Shown: positions 1 through 7,753 of the stretch, piece by piece | Position numbering within the stretch: the stretch's first letter is position 1 | How the letters are laid out: each line of letters begins with the position of its first letter | Origin: Halieaceae bacterium | GTDB taxonomy: Bacteria > Pseudomonadota > Gammaproteobacteria > Pseudomonadales > Halieaceae | Length of the DNA stretch: 20,201 nt | Direction of reading: 5' to 3' | Assembly: GCA_003520285.1 (NCBI GenBank) | Contig: DOVB01000248.1 | Location: forward strand, 1-20,201 | The notes under the pieces: model-generated | What the model was told of the DNA's origin: nothing | Databases searched by the model: none | The model's input: only the letters and a program-made list of their open reading frames with translations | Position numbers and translations under genes: made by a program

Positions 1-1682
1 TGCTCTATCCCGTAGACAGTCTCGGGGCCCGCGTCATAGCGAGTGATAATGCGCTCGGCAATCATCAGTCCTAAAACGCCATCAAGGTTGGCGTTGATGT
101 CTTTTTGAAGATCGTCTGACAATAAGATCTTTCGTTGCTGGGCCCAGATCACCAACTCTTGTAACTCGGTAACGACCTCTTGCTCAGTCAGAGCCCGCGG
201 GGCCGAACCTAATAGACACATAGATATCAGTGCAGGGAAGGTGATGGGCGTGACCTTATTGGCCTCTACCGCGACTTCGAAAGCGATCTTAGCCAGTGCT
301 AGTTTGTCGTCGGGATCAGGTGCAGTTGGCAGTATCACCGGATTGCCGATGTTCATGTAAACGCGGCCCATGGGTCGTGCCAAACTTTTGACGTAGCCGA
401 TAAACCACATGAGGGACTCTGCTTTTTTACTCCGTCCCGCTTGCTCGGTGGCATACTCTTCGACATCGCGGATGAGATCGTAGCTGATCGAGATTGGCAC
501 AATATGGATATCTCGTGCGTCAGTACTGTGTGCTGCTTCCAGAACATACTTCAGCAAGCCATATTTTGGTGGCATGAGTTTTCCGAGGCGCGAACGTGTG
601 CCCTCGAAAGACCAGTTCATTGGAAAGCGTTTCTCCATTAGATAGCCAATATATTGCCTTAAGATGGCTTTGTACGTGGGGTTATCTTGAAAACTCCGGC
701 GGATAAAAATGCCGCCTGCCCGCCGCAGTAAAAAGCCGAGACCTGCAAAGCTTAAATTGGCCCCACCAAACATGTGGGGCATAGGAAAGTCATGCTCATA
801 CAAGACTTTGGGCACCACCATGCCGTCTAAATAAGTTTTGTGAGTCCACAATAAAATAGAGGGATAGTCGCGCACTTGAGCGCGCAATTTTTCCATACTG
901 TCGGAGTTCACAACCACATCATCTTCGTAGGCTAAGCCTAGGCAGTACTGATTAAACTTAGCGTAAAAATCGAGCCAAAAAGTGTTCGGTTTCGAGATCA
1001 TTTCTTTCAAATAGCTATCGGCTTCCCGAGCGGTGAGGGCAAGCGATTGACCGGTCTCTTCAGCTGCGCTAATTAGGGCTTGTTTATAGCGGCGTCGGTT
1101 GCGCAGGTTACTGGCGACAAAGCGCGGTACTTTATAACGTCCGCCCTGCAGTTTGCGCTCGGCGATATCCAAAACCAGTGCCGCTTGACTGGCTATGAAT
1201 TCTGCCAGTGCGGTCGCGGTCTGATCTTCTTCTTCGATAATCTTCGCAAACCGAGACTTCAGGTTGTGCAAAGTGTCCGGAGAGCCCACTAGGAAGGCTG
1301 CGCGTTCAGGCTTGTTGATTAACAGTCTCTTGCCACGCCATGACTTGGGTCGTCTCGGATCGCCAAGCAAAAGGTCAGCCAGACGGGGGCCTGATTCGAT
1401 GGCCTTTGAAGAGGGACTCCATGCCAGTCTCAATGGCACTATCAGTGTGCTGTTAGGCGCGCTCTCAATCAGTTTTATTAGTGCAGAGTCGATTTTGAGT
1501 TGTTGGTCGAGGAGTGGCAGCGCATACATGAGGTAGGTTTGCTGCTGCGTGTTGTGAGAGTCAACCCAGTCACTGAGCACTCGGCGCTCAAAGCGATTCC
1601 TCGCATCAAGAAGAAACAGAATCGACCCTTCGTGATGAGTGGGCCACGGGTTGGCTTGCCGAGCTTGTTCAGTGAGCAACAT
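1..1682 (-). CDS. PlsB-like glycerol-3-phosphate acyltransferase (3' end outside window)
   Basis: This reading frame was read by hand on the minus strand and runs off the left edge, so about 560 residues are visible and the C-terminus is missing. The family transfers a fatty acyl group to the sn-1 position of glycerol-3-phosphate, the first step of phospholipid (and triacylglycerol) synthesis at the inner membrane. Visible motifs are acyltransferase block I HKTYLDG (H281, D286; canonical HxxxxD), FGGANLSFAGLG and FIRRSF (block II), and FEGTRSR at 359-365 (block III). The sequence resembles mycobacterial PlsB2-type enzymes more than the roughly 800-residue E. coli PlsB. The ATG at 1682 has AGG 9 bases upstream. 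The frame stays open to 1823, and a TTG at 1742 would add 20 residues. It lies 121 bases behind the HAD-PlsC gene, in the same direction and probably the same operon. Family assignment is firm; the exact start is uncertain. Confidence 0.85.
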   Translation of the reverse strand, partial: MLLTEQARQANPWPTHHEGSILFLLDARNRFERRVLSDWVDSHNTQQQTYLMYALPLLDQQLKIDSALIKLIESAPNSTLIVPLRLAWSPSSKAIESGPRLADLLLGDPRRPKSWRGKRLLINKPERAAFLVGSPDTLHNLKSRFAKIIEEEDQTATALAEFIASQAALVLDIAERKLQGGRYKVPRFVASNLRNRRRYKQALISAAEETGQSLALTAREADSYLKEMISKPNTFWLDFYAKFNQYCLGLAYEDDVVVNSDSMEKLRAQVRDYPSILLWTHKTYLDGMVVPKVLYEHDFPMPHMFGGANLSFAGLGFLLRRAGGIFIRRSFQDNPTYKAILRQYIGYLMEKRFPMNWSFEGTRSRLGKLMPPKYGLLKYVLEAAHSTDARDIHIVPISISYDLIRDVEEYATEQAGRSKKAESLMWFIGYVKSLARPMGRVYMNIGNPVILPTAPDPDDKLALAKIAFEVAVEANKVTPITFPALISMCLLGSAPRALTEQEVVTELQELVIWAQQRKILLSDDLQKDINANLDGVLGLMIAERIITRYDAGPETVYGIE

Positions 1683-1803
1683 ACACAAGCGCCTGATGAT
1701 AACCGAATTATTGTTGTACCGTGTTAGCGGTACATTTGGCAAGTGAGTTTTGTAGTTTCCTACGGGCGTGGTCGAGCCAGTGAATGTTTGGCTTATCGTC
1801 TGC

Positions 1804-3231
1804 TCAGCGTTGCCCGAGTACTTCTAGGTAGCGCTGTCTGATAGCGTCGATTTCGGCATTCAGGGTGTCGTCAGTCCAGTGGTTAGTCTCAACCGGATCG
1901 AGTACCGTGACTGACACCGTTCCGGGTCGAAAGACGAAGTCGCCTTTGGGCGCGATGTCACTGGCATTGTGAATGACGATGGGAACAATCGGAACGCCGG
2001 CTTGCATGGCTAAGTGGAAGGCTCCTTTTTTGAAGGAACCGAGTCGGCGTGTAGTCGATCTGGTGCCCTCTGGTGCCAGCACCACTGACTTGCCGTCATA
2101 GCGGATAGCATCCACCAAGGGCTTCATCGCCTCGATCGCCGAGCGCGAGTTTTTGCGATCAATCATGACCACGCCACCCCACTCCATGACGCTCCCTATC
2201 AGTGGTAATTTTTTGATCTCTTTCTTACCCACCGCTGCAAGGTCTTGCCGGATCAGTTTGGCGGCAATGATGACATCGGTTTTACTCTGATGATTAAAAA
2301 TAAACACCGCTGGACGCGTTTTCCAAAGATTGGCTTCACCGGTGACTTCGATCTGTAAGCCTATAAGCGCACTCGCACTTTCTGCAAATAGCGAGTAAGA
2401 GAAATTCCTGCTCTGGCGCATTGATCCGGTTAAGGCTAATACTGGTATCCCGGCGGCGAAAGAGGATATCACGCTCGATGTTGCGGCCAATGATCGGACC
2501 AGCTGGCCAAGCGTTGGGCGGCCTCTGCTGTCGAAAGTGGCACTGGGCCAGTCGTGCTCGAGTGCCATTTGAGTCAAGCTTCGCGATGGGTTCAGTGCCA
2601 CCGGTCTGCCACTGGCAACGAGCAAATCGGCATCGTCGGTGCTGTCAGAGTAAAAAAATGTATTGCTCAAGCGACCTTTAGTTTTCTTCAGGAGTTGTTT
2701 GGCGGCATTCACTTTGCCGATACCAAAGCAAGGCGGTCCATCGATATGACCCGTAAAGATGTCATCGATAGTCTCGAGCTCGGTGCAATAAATGTGCTCG
2801 ATACCCAGATCTTGTGCGGCGCCGACCACTTGAAAGCGCGTTGCCGAAGAGACGATCGCAACCGTGTGCCCCGCTTTTTGGTGAGCGATGATGAGTTGTC
2901 TGACCTCTGGATAAATAAGACGGCCGATATGCTGGTCGTATACTGTTTGAGCGAAATTGTCATAATCTGATTTTGACAGTCCAGCCATGAATTGCGCTGT
3001 CAGTGATATCAGATTGGCGAAGTCAATTGTGCGCAATCCGAACTGTACCATCGCCTGAAGGCTGGTTAATAAATCACGCAGGTCTAGGTCGCCCTTGGCA
3101 ACTTGTGCTCGCAAAAAATGGAAGGCTGAGTAACCGTAAATAATGGTGCCATCAAAATCGAACAGCGCAGTCGTTTTGGGTCCTTTGGGCGCCGCGTCGA
3201 TGGTGGCTAGCAGATCAGTAATTTGAGACAT
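1804..3231 (-). CDS. HAD-IB hydrolase / 1-acylglycerol-3-phosphate acyltransferase fusion (PlsC-type)
   Basis: This 475-residue, two-domain protein has an N-terminal HAD phosphatase domain (about 20-230) with motif I DFDGT at 25-29, a VSSAT block (motif II) and YSDSTDDADLL (motif III/IV). The C-terminal PlsC domain (about 270-470) has NHQSKTD (the NHxxxxD catalytic block), APEGTRS and VPIVPIVIHN. The acyltransferase half should convert lysophosphatidic acid to phosphatidic acid at the inner membrane. The HAD half may dephosphorylate a small phosphate ester or a lipid product; its substrate cannot be told from sequence. The architecture is known, for example from M. tuberculosis Rv2483c. The ATG at 3231 follows a GAGGGGG Shine-Dalgarno about 8 bases away. 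It sits between a YrfG-like gene upstream and a PlsB-like gene downstream, all on one strand. Domain calls are firm; coupling of the two activities is inference. Confidence 0.9.
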   Translation of the reverse strand: MSQITDLLATIDAAPKGPKTTALFDFDGTIIYGYSAFHFLRAQVAKGDLDLRDLLTSLQAMVQFGLRTIDFANLISLTAQFMAGLSKSDYDNFAQTVYDQHIGRLIYPEVRQLIIAHQKAGHTVAIVSSATRFQVVGAAQDLGIEHIYCTELETIDDIFTGHIDGPPCFGIGKVNAAKQLLKKTKGRLSNTFFYSDSTDDADLLVASGRPVALNPSRSLTQMALEHDWPSATFDSRGRPTLGQLVRSLAATSSVISSFAAGIPVLALTGSMRQSRNFSYSLFAESASALIGLQIEVTGEANLWKTRPAVFIFNHQSKTDVIIAAKLIRQDLAAVGKKEIKKLPLIGSVMEWGGVVMIDRKNSRSAIEAMKPLVDAIRYDGKSVVLAPEGTRSTTRRLGSFKKGAFHLAMQAGVPIVPIVIHNASDIAPKGDFVFRPGTVSVTVLDPVETNHWTDDTLNAEIDAIRQRYLEVLGQR

Positions 3232-3282
3232 CAGATATCCCCCTCAAGGGTTTCTATTCGTCAGCGATTAAGCTTCAAGCCC

Positions 3283-3309
3283 GAGTGCAACGCGAGCATT
3301 CGCGCACTC
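3283..3309 (-). other. Intercistronic hairpin after the YrfG-like gene
   Basis: The arms GAGTG (3283-3287) and CACTC (3305-3309) enclose CGCGA (3291-3295), GCAT, TCGCG (3300-3304), giving a 10-bp stem with a 3-base bulge. It overlaps the stop codon of the upstream gene on the minus strand. No T-run follows, so it is a poor intrinsic terminator. It could stabilise or separate the two messages. Confidence 0.5.
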
Positions 3310-3967
3310 ACTGTGCCGAGTGTATCAGTTCGTCGAAATGATGTATTGCTGCATACCTCGTGCATAGCCTGGCGACTTGTTTTGAATCCGGCTGGCGCAG
3401 TGTAATGGTGTGTGCGATGCCATACCGCTCGGCTGCGTATAGTACCTCTTCGTTATCATCAATCAGGACAGTCGATTGTGGATTAAAAGGATGATGCCGT
3501 TGTAGCTGTTGCCAAAAGCGCTCTGACTCTTTAGCTGAGCCGTAGTCGTGTGACGTAACTACGGCATCAAAATAAGGGCGTAATTCGATGGCCGACATTT
3601 TTGCGCTGAGTACGTGATGGTGCGCGTTGGTGACTAGCAACAATCGTTTCGATAGGCTTTTGGCGTAAGACAAGAACTCGTGTACGAACGGTCGCAGTGC
3701 GACTTGTGATGAGGTCATTTGGGTCTGATGTGAAATATCAATTTCGAGTAAGTTAGACCAGTAATCAATACAGTACCAATCAAGCTTTCCAGCCACGGCG
3801 GCCATTGCCGTTTGAATAAAGTCTCTGGCTTCCATGATCGGCAGATTTTGGGTGTGGGCGTAGAGCGTGGGGATATGTTCTAACCAAAAATGGTTATCGT
3901 AGGCGAGGTCTAGCAATGTGCCATCCATATCGAGTAACACGGTATCAATATCTTGCCAGTCAAACAT
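3308..3967 (-). CDS. yrfG: HAD-family GMP/IMP 5'-nucleotidase, YrfG-like
   Basis: This 219-residue HAD hydrolase most resembles the YrfG group, which dephosphorylates GMP and IMP in the cytoplasm. With the chosen start, motif I is DMDGT at 13-17 in the context VLLDMDGTLLDL followed by D and FW, typical of the group. Motif II is LLVTNAHHH, the motif-III lysine is in GSAKESERFW, and the terminal acidic block is LIDDNEEVL. The ATG at 3967 is preferred because GAGGAAA sits just upstream; a GTG at 3985 would add six residues without a better ribosome site. It is divergent from cysQ (55 bases between starts) and first in line before HAD-PlsC. In other gammaproteobacteria I recall yrfG, nudE and cysQ as neighbours; nudE is absent here. 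The fold is certain; the substrate is by similarity. Confidence 0.82.
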   Translation of the reverse strand: MFDWQDIDTVLLDMDGTLLDLAYDNHFWLEHIPTLYAHTQNLPIMEARDFIQTAMAAVAGKLDWYCIDYWSNLLEIDISHQTQMTSSQVALRPFVHEFLSYAKSLSKRLLLVTNAHHHVLSAKMSAIELRPYFDAVVTSHDYGSAKESERFWQQLQRHHPFNPQSTVLIDDNEEVLYAAERYGIAHTITLRQPDSKQVARLCTRYAAIHHFDELIHSAQ

Positions 3968-3986
3968 TGCTTTCCTCGACCTCACA

Positions 3987-4016
3987 ACGACACGCCAGAC
4001 TTGCCCATGTTACACT
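3987..4016 (+). promoter_or_regulatory. Putative sigma-70 promoter for a leaderless cysQ mRNA
   Basis: ACGACA (3987-3992) is followed by an 18-base spacer and TACACT (4011-4016). Only six bases, CACTCG, lie between the -10 box and the cysQ ATG, so transcription would begin at or next to the A of the start codon. No Shine-Dalgarno is visible. The -35 matches 4 of 6 consensus bases; the assignment is inference. Confidence 0.4.
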
Positions 4017-4022
4017 CACTCG

Positions 4023-4892
4023 ATGCCGAATTATCCCATCCCAGAAGCTCATATTGCTGACGCACTGCCTCAGCTGTTAGCGCTTCTTCGCGACGCCAGT
4101 GCGCTCATATTAACGCATTATTACTCAAGCAGCCCGATCGACTCTGCTAAAAAGACTGACTCGACGCCACTAACCGCTGCCGATATAGCCTCGCATGAAT
4201 TCATTAAACTCAGGTTACGAGAGCTTTTTCCAAACCTGCCGGTATTATCTGAAGAATCGTCCGCAGCCACCAAGCAAGAGAGACTCTGGTGGTCTGACTA
4301 TTGGCTGGTTGATCCCTTAGACGGCACCCGAGAATTTTTGGATCGCACCGATGAGTTCACGATCAATATTGCCCTAATACGCGATCATCAGCCGATTCTC
4401 GGACTGATTGCACAGCCCGTCACAGGCACCATATGGTTCGGTGGCAAAGGGTGGGGTGCCTATCGAATTCCACAGGGGGCAGATTTAACGACTGCTATTG
4501 CATTAGAAGCACGTGCACTGAATTTAGATGCTACCCAAGGTATTACCGTGTTAGCGAGCGCACGCCACCGCAACGAGCATTTGGATCGCTTGCTGTCTTA
4601 CTTGGAAGACCGGGGTATTGCTGTGACACGTCACGACAGTGGCAGTGCCCTGAAGTTTCCGCGATTAGCTGAGGGTTTGGGTGATATTTACCCGCGCTAT
4701 TCACCGTGTTGCGAGTGGGATACCGGCGCCGGCCAAGCCATCGTAGAGGGTGCTGGGGGTGCGGTCCTCGGCATGGATGCACAACCCCTGTCATATAACA
4801 GGCACACCAGCTTAATGAGTCCTCATTTTTGGGCTTTGGCGGACTCTAAGAGCGACTTTTGGCGCTCTTGCCGGCTTCAATTGGAACGCTAA
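4023..4892 (+). CDS. cysQ: 3'(2'),5'-bisphosphate nucleotidase CysQ
   Basis: This 289-residue member of the inositol-monophosphatase superfamily hydrolyses 3'-phosphoadenosine 5'-phosphate (PAP) to AMP, removing the inhibitory by-product of PAPS reduction in sulfate assimilation. Visible metal and catalytic motifs are LSEES (around 75-79), VDPLDGTREF (D97 and D100 bind Mg2+), LASARHR, and EWDTGAG with D233. Length and motif order fit CysQ, and GSALKFPRLAEGLGDIYPRYSPCCEWD is close to the E. coli pattern. The ATG at 4023 is the first usable start in this frame, since the upstream codons contain no ATG, GTG or TTG near the conserved N-terminus. There is no Shine-Dalgarno and a -10-like box abuts the start. 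It is divergent from yrfG and tail to tail with gshA, overlapping it by three bases (4890-4892 against 4889-4891). Confidence 0.93.
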   Translation: MPNYPIPEAHIADALPQLLALLRDASALILTHYYSSSPIDSAKKTDSTPLTAADIASHEFIKLRLRELFPNLPVLSEESSAATKQERLWWSDYWLVDPLDGTREFLDRTDEFTINIALIRDHQPILGLIAQPVTGTIWFGGKGWGAYRIPQGADLTTAIALEARALNLDATQGITVLASARHRNEHLDRLLSYLEDRGIAVTRHDSGSALKFPRLAEGLGDIYPRYSPCCEWDTGAGQAIVEGAGGAVLGMDAQPLSYNRHTSLMSPHFWALADSKSDFWRSCRLQLER

Positions 4893-6490
4893 TCAGAACT
4901 ACTTAAATTGAGCGCGCTAGACTGATACTGCTCTAAAAACTCTTGTAAAAATTGTTCGAAGGGTCGGTCATCGTTCGCTTCAATCTGCAGCCTGCGGGAA
5001 TGGCTCTCTGTTGCAAGTTGCTGAAAGTATGTTGCCAGAGGTTCGGGCAAAGGTGTTGATAGAAAAACGTCGCGAGTAGTTTCTGCCTGCTTTAATGACG
5101 TTGCAAAAAAACTGTTCGACTTAAGCTGTTCGCTGATGCGACCCGATGGCGTCAGAGTTGGGTCTGAGAGTTTTGCGGATTGCGCTTTCAGTGCGTCTAA
5201 ATAGCCGGGTTCAATGGTCGCATCCAGCACTTGGGCGAGCGGCTCTAACTGTTCAATAATACTCAGGCCCCACGCTTCCAGTGTGAGTGTGGTATCGCCT
5301 TTATGAAGCATCAGATCAGACGACCTGCCACGTGTGACTACGGCATCGAAATTGAAGGCTTGTTGAGACTGTTCTGACGGGGTACAGGCTGAACTATCGT
5401 CGAGTAGGCAGTACAGCAGAAATAAATCCAGAAAACGGATTTGGGTGTCATCAATGCCAACTGGCAGCAGGGGGTTGACGTCTAGGCAGCGAACTTCGAT
5501 GTACTCAATACCGCCGCATGCCAGTGCATGCAAAGAGGGCTCGCCTCGACGAGAGACTCGCTTGGGCCTAATCGGGCTATAAAACTCATTTTCAATCTGC
5601 AGTAAACAATCGCTGAGTTGCTGGTACTCATTGTCGAGTTGCTTGGGAATCTGTTGATAAGCTGGATGCGGTTTCACGATCGCCGCACGGAGTGTCTCGA
5701 TATAGCTATCCAGCTGGTTGTAGCACACTTGCAGTGACCGCTGAGCCTCGCTGTTGTAGCCTAGTCCACCCATTCGAAGCGAGGTTGCATCGGGGAGATG
5801 GTAGGTGCTGTGTTCGGCGTCTGTAGGAATGAGACCATGATCGTCTCGACCCTTTAAAAACGATGAACATACGGCGGGAGATGCACCGAACAGGTAGACT
5901 AACATCCACGACCACCGCTGGAAGTTCCGGATCAAACCCAGATAGCGATCGGTTGTGAATTCGTTTAGAGGTCTGGTGTCACCACACGTCTGCTGCAGCC
6001 AGATCCAAAAGGGCTCAGGCATAGAGAAGTTGTAATGGATGCCGGCGATAGTCTGCATTCTGCGCCCGTAGCGGTGACCCAAGCCGTAGCGGTAAATCGT
6101 CTTGATCCGCGCCGAATTAGAGCTCCCGTACCGCGCTACCGGAATGTCGTTATCTGCTGTCAGAGCACATGGCATGCTGGCAGGCCAGAGTAATTCATGG
6201 TCTAGTTGATGATAGACAAAGTGGTGGATATCGTTCAGAAAACCAAGTGTCTCAGCGGTTGATGAGGATACCGGCGTAATGAATTCGAGCAAGGCCTCGC
6301 TGTAGTCGGTGGTGATCATCGAGTGGGTCAGAGGTGAACCCAGGGTGTGGGGGTGATCGGTTTGGGCTATGAGGCCATGGCTGTCAACTCGCAGCGACTC
6401 TTTCTCGATACCACGCTGTGCGCGAAGAATGTTGGCGCGGTCAGGATGCGTGGCAACGGCATCGAGTAGTTGAGCGACGCGTGTGGTCAT
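4889..6490 (-). CDS. gshA: Glutamate-cysteine ligase (gamma-glutamylcysteine synthetase)
   Basis: This 533-residue cytoplasmic enzyme joins glutamate and cysteine using ATP, the committed step of glutathione synthesis. Conserved blocks of the gammaproteobacterial type appear in order: RGIEKESLRV near the N-terminus, TTDYSEALLEFITP, WPASMPC, YGSSNSARIKTIYRYGLGHRYG, MQTIAGIHYNFS, YLFGASPAVCSSFL, ENEFYSPIRPKR and GGIEYIEVRCLDVNP. Length is close to the 518 residues of E. coli GshA. The start at 6490 is chosen because AAGGAA lies 7 bases upstream; a longer frame to 6517 adds nine residues with no motif. The stop meets the cysQ stop in a tail-to-tail overlap, leaving no room for a separate terminator. 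The upstream gap of 222 bases is shared with the divergent efflux operon. No truncation or damage is seen. Confidence 0.96.
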   Translation of the reverse strand: MTTRVAQLLDAVATHPDRANILRAQRGIEKESLRVDSHGLIAQTDHPHTLGSPLTHSMITTDYSEALLEFITPVSSSTAETLGFLNDIHHFVYHQLDHELLWPASMPCALTADNDIPVARYGSSNSARIKTIYRYGLGHRYGRRMQTIAGIHYNFSMPEPFWIWLQQTCGDTRPLNEFTTDRYLGLIRNFQRWSWMLVYLFGASPAVCSSFLKGRDDHGLIPTDAEHSTYHLPDATSLRMGGLGYNSEAQRSLQVCYNQLDSYIETLRAAIVKPHPAYQQIPKQLDNEYQQLSDCLLQIENEFYSPIRPKRVSRRGEPSLHALACGGIEYIEVRCLDVNPLLPVGIDDTQIRFLDLFLLYCLLDDSSACTPSEQSQQAFNFDAVVTRGRSSDLMLHKGDTTLTLEAWGLSIIEQLEPLAQVLDATIEPGYLDALKAQSAKLSDPTLTPSGRISEQLKSNSFFATSLKQAETTRDVFLSTPLPEPLATYFQQLATESHSRRLQIEANDDRPFEQFLQEFLEQYQSSALNLSSSD

Positions 6491-6637
6491 TGGTTGGTTC
6501 CTTGCACAGAAAGGCACGAGAGGCGCCGGCTATCAAAATCGGAGACCAATAAGTGTAAAGCGTCTGCGGCATTAAGTACACGCCTGATCGGCTCCGGAGT
6601 GATACACTATCGCCTTAAAATTTGTGTGTTTGTTGTT

Positions 6638-6650
6638 GATCATAATGATC
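6638..6650. promoter_or_regulatory. 13-bp inverted repeat, candidate operator upstream of the efflux operon
   Basis: GATCAT-A-ATGATC is a perfect palindrome with a one-base centre, 62 bases before the adaptor start and in the 222-base divergent gap with gshA. Perfect short dyads in such gaps are often repressor sites. No regulator gene is adjacent, so the binding protein is unknown. Confidence 0.3.
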
Positions 6651-6712
6651 TAACTTGAGCCGGTAAGGCGTAAATACAGACTTAACCCGCGATACTGATT
6701 TTGGAGTGTGTG

Positions 6713-7750
6713 ATGGTCAAGTGGTTCCCTATTATAGCCGGCATCGTGGGCTTGGCATGGTTTTGGATGGGCCCCGAACCCGAGGAAACAGGGCGATCTT
6801 ATCGGGGTGGTCCGGTTCCTGTCACTATTGTGCAGGTAGAGGCGCAGGCATTTGCAGATCAAATTTCAGCGGTAGGCACCCTAGAAGCTTGGGAATCGGT
6901 CGATATTCGCGCTTCGGTCTCGCAAATCGTTACGGCACTTAATTTTGAAGATGGTGATATCGCAGACGAAGGCGCGGTGCTTGCCATTTTGAAGCAAGAT
7001 GCAGAGCGCGCGCGGTTCTCTGAGTTATCGGCCTCCTTGGTCGATGCCGAGCGCGAAGTGCGTCGACTCGAAAATCTCGTGGTAAAGAATCAGGTGGCGC
7101 AGACAGAGGTGGATCGTGCCAATACGCGGGTGCAGGTACTTGAGTACCAGCTCGAAGAAGTCGAGGCGAGAATGCGCGATCGCACGATTCGGGCGCCTTT
7201 CACAGGGCAGCTCGGGTTGCGCGAGATCAGTCCCGGTGCGTTAGTGACATCTGGCACGCGTATTACCACCTTAGATGATGTGTCACGCATGCGCCTCACC
7301 TTCGCGGTGCCGGCCACTGAATTGGGACGAATACGAGTGGGTCAGTCTTTAACAGCGCAGTCGGCCGCATTCTCGCGATCCTTTGAAGGTGTTATTAGTG
7401 CGATTGATAGCCGCGTTGATCCAGCGACTCGATCGGTACAGGTGCGCGCGGAAATCGCTAATGATGAGGGTGAACTCCGCCCTGGTTTACTCATGACAAC
7501 CCAGATCGCCTCGAATCCGCGCGATGCTATTCTCGTGCCAGAGCAGGCGCTAGAGTCGCAAGCATCGGTGCATTCAGTCTGGCGTGTATCCGGAGATACT
7601 GAAGCTGAGAAAGTCACGGTGGAAGTGGGTGGCAGGATGCCCGGGTTCGTCGAGATTATTGCCGGGCTAGAGTTGGGCGATCGGATTATTGTCGATGGTG
7701 TGGGTTCGCTTCGAATGAGTCCCGCCAAGATACGGATTCAGGGGTCTTAG
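6713..7750 (+). CDS. RND efflux periplasmic adaptor (membrane fusion protein)
   Basis: This 345-residue adaptor of a tripartite RND pump bridges the inner-membrane transporter and an outer-membrane channel. An N-terminal membrane anchor (about residues 3-20, WFPIIAGIVGLAWFWMG) precedes a Pro/Gly-rich linker. There is a barrel-sandwich half (ISAVGTLEAWESVDIRASVSQIV), a coiled-coil hairpin (about 95-150, rich in E, R and L) and the second lipoyl half (RTIRAPFTGQLGLREISPGALVTSG). The beta-barrel (MRLTFAVPATELGRI, VDPATRSVQVRAEI) and membrane-proximal domain follow. The ATG at 6713 is chosen because GGAG stands 6 bases upstream; the TTG at 6701 lacks this. No lipobox is present, so it is a transmembrane-anchored rather than lipoprotein adaptor. 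The pump gene follows after three bases, so they are co-transcribed. The substrate cannot be read from sequence. Confidence 0.93.
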   Translation: MVKWFPIIAGIVGLAWFWMGPEPEETGRSYRGGPVPVTIVQVEAQAFADQISAVGTLEAWESVDIRASVSQIVTALNFEDGDIADEGAVLAILKQDAERARFSELSASLVDAEREVRRLENLVVKNQVAQTEVDRANTRVQVLEYQLEEVEARMRDRTIRAPFTGQLGLREISPGALVTSGTRITTLDDVSRMRLTFAVPATELGRIRVGQSLTAQSAAFSRSFEGVISAIDSRVDPATRSVQVRAEIANDEGELRPGLLMTTQIASNPRDAILVPEQALESQASVHSVWRVSGDTEAEKVTVEVGGRMPGFVEIIAGLELGDRIIVDGVGSLRMSPAKIRIQGS

Positions 7751-7753
7751 GCG

